From positions 1-64,000 of the forward strand of contig JAOVVO010000449.1 of assembly GCA_028564675.1 (NCBI GenBank): a stretch of 64,000 nucleotides of DNA. Reading direction: 5' to 3'. This DNA comes from Onchocerca lupi (lineage: Eukaryota > Nematoda > Chromadorea > Rhabditida > Onchocercidae). This document shows positions 62,881 to 64,000 of this stretch, in pieces; position 1 is the first letter of the stretch; each line of letters starts with the position of its first letter. The notes under the pieces were generated by a model. That model did no database searches. It was not told the origin of the DNA and worked only from the letters and a program-made list of their open reading frames with translations. Position numbers and translations under genes: made by a program.

Positions 62881-62912
<32 letters not shown>
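62881..62912. repeat. poly-A tract
   Basis: A run of 32 A residues, the longest homopolymer in the window. Confidence 0.95.
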
Positions 62913-62915
<3 letters not shown>

Positions 62916-63589
62916 CATAAAAATTAATGTTTAGACTGGAAACTTCGTAACGGCTAAGTATGCAACTCATCACTCAAAATTTACTTCAGCAGACTTTTTT
63001 AAGTCTTCATTTCTAAAAAAATTAAAATTAACTCCACGGAACATTTAAATATTTAGGTGACCAAAAACATCATACGAAATAATAATGAGGAAGGCAAAGA
63101 CAATTTCGGCGGCTTTTAGACACTCTTTGTGTTTCTTTTTAGTGTTTTTCCCGTATCAATTTTTTTTTTTTTTTTTTTTTTAAAGCATTACACTCTTGCT
63201 TCTTGCAGTAATCATCAGTTCTACTGTTCTCAAAGTCCGGACAAACTGCAGCAAATTCAGTTCACTCAAATAGCAACAATTTGTTCAAAAAACTTTTTCA
63301 AACAAATTTCATCCCTCCTGATTTTTTGGAAAAGTTAAACCGCAACCTTCAATACAATATTCTTGTATCATGGCATTTTTTTTTTTTTTTTTTGGACTGG
63401 AATTAAACTATTCAGCTATTACCAAAACCACAATGCAAACTTTGAGATGAAAAGAGTTCAAATTTTTGGATGAAAGCGCTTAACACTGATCCTAATCTAC
63501 CTTCCATTCCTCAGCAAAATATCTGAATGGTACAAAAAAGTTTATCGCTTTCTTTCCTAAAAAACAACCGGTTTCATTTGAATTGATTT

Positions 63590-63593
<4 letters not shown>

Positions 63594-63621
<28 letters not shown>
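63594..63621. repeat. (GA)n microsatellite
   Basis: Fourteen AG dinucleotides in tandem. Confidence 0.97.
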
Positions 63622-64000
63622 CTCTTCAGTCTCATTCTTTTCAACGATCTTAGAGGTCACCGAGCTGCTAATATGGCCATCGCTTGCTTTATGAATAATT
63701 AAATTTCAATTTAATGTCTAAAGTTTATCCTATGATCACGATGACAAAATCCCACTTATATTTGGGGGAAAAATCTGGAAAATAAAAAAACCTTATGAAT
63801 CATTTTGTGGTGGTCGAGCAATCCCTCTCACAATGAATGAAAGAAGATTTTTGAATGGAAATCTAAATCAAAATTTTGCTAGTTTGCAAAGGTATGATGA
63901 CTAGTTCGTTCATTGTAGCAGATGGTTAACAATGAATGGCATGCGAAAGAGAATTCGTTCAGCACATTACATCAACCTGTGTATACATTATGTATTGATT

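Larger units (their letters stand above)
58426..64000. other. gene-poor right end of the window
   Basis: Beyond pdk-1 no recognisable gene was found. Possible minus-strand exons are listed at 59597-59786 and 62028-62160. A plus-strand frame with an ATG at 60198-60467 has no motif, and other frames are short. The region is rich in homopolymers (poly-T near 58887-58918, 63160-63181 and 63378-63393; poly-A near 60748, 61114, 61430 and 62881). Confidence 0.55.

Noticed and set aside
1..64000. CRISPR arrays, rRNA genes, complete transposons with transposase or integrase, viral genes
   Set aside because: I looked for repeat-spacer arrays, conserved rRNA stretches and transposase or polymerase motifs on both strands and saw none.

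Overview
The window looks like nuclear DNA of a parasitic, probably filarial-type (clade III), nematode. This is inferred from strong AT richness, many short introns ending in TTTCAG or TTTTAG, long A/T homopolymers and trinucleotide repeats, and the gene content: a DPY-19 C-mannosyltransferase, a makorin and PDK1, all with clear C. elegans counterparts. No prokaryotic features, rRNA, convincing tRNA or CRISPR were seen. All genes were modelled by eye from reading frame, splice-site motifs and intron phase.

Layout. 691-1092 (+) is the last exon of a gene entering from the left, perhaps a Max/Mad-type bHLH-zipper factor. 4911-9377 (-) is a 12-exon dpy-19 gene (648 aa). 10505-12561 (-) is an unrecognised multi-exon gene whose 5' end is unresolved. 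12.6-21.7 kb is mostly gene-poor; it holds a GC-rich island (15.4-16.0 kb), one copy of a 198-bp repeat and a signal-peptide-like ORF. 21740-33626 (+) is a 21-exon FRMD4-type FERM scaffold gene (1087 aa), followed by a multi-membrane-segment ORF (33955-34445). 34.4-38.4 kb holds scattered orphan exons. 38468-40882 (+) is a makorin (lep-2 type RING/CCCH) gene. 42216-44343 (+) is a SPIN90/NCKIPSD-type (Dip1-like) Arp2/3 activator. 47452-47813 (+) is a small two-exon candidate secreted protein. 47.8-54.5 kb is gene-poor and carries the second, inverted copy of the 198-bp repeat. 55673-58425 (+) is pdk-1 (kinase plus PH domain). 58.4-64 kb is gene-poor with a few possible minus-strand exons.

The recognised genes do not form one pathway. 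They cover ER glycosylation (DPY-19), junction or polarity scaffolding (FRMD4), ubiquitin/RNA control (makorin), actin nucleation (SPIN90) and insulin/PI3K signalling (PDK1). I found no clearly new multi-gene system. The most notable points are a near-identical inverted repeat pair 35 kb apart, a likely GC-AG intron in makorin, a SPIN90 protein without an SH3 domain, a DPY-19 that lost a normally invariant motif, a lineage insertion in the FRMD4 FERM domain, and several orphan small genes.
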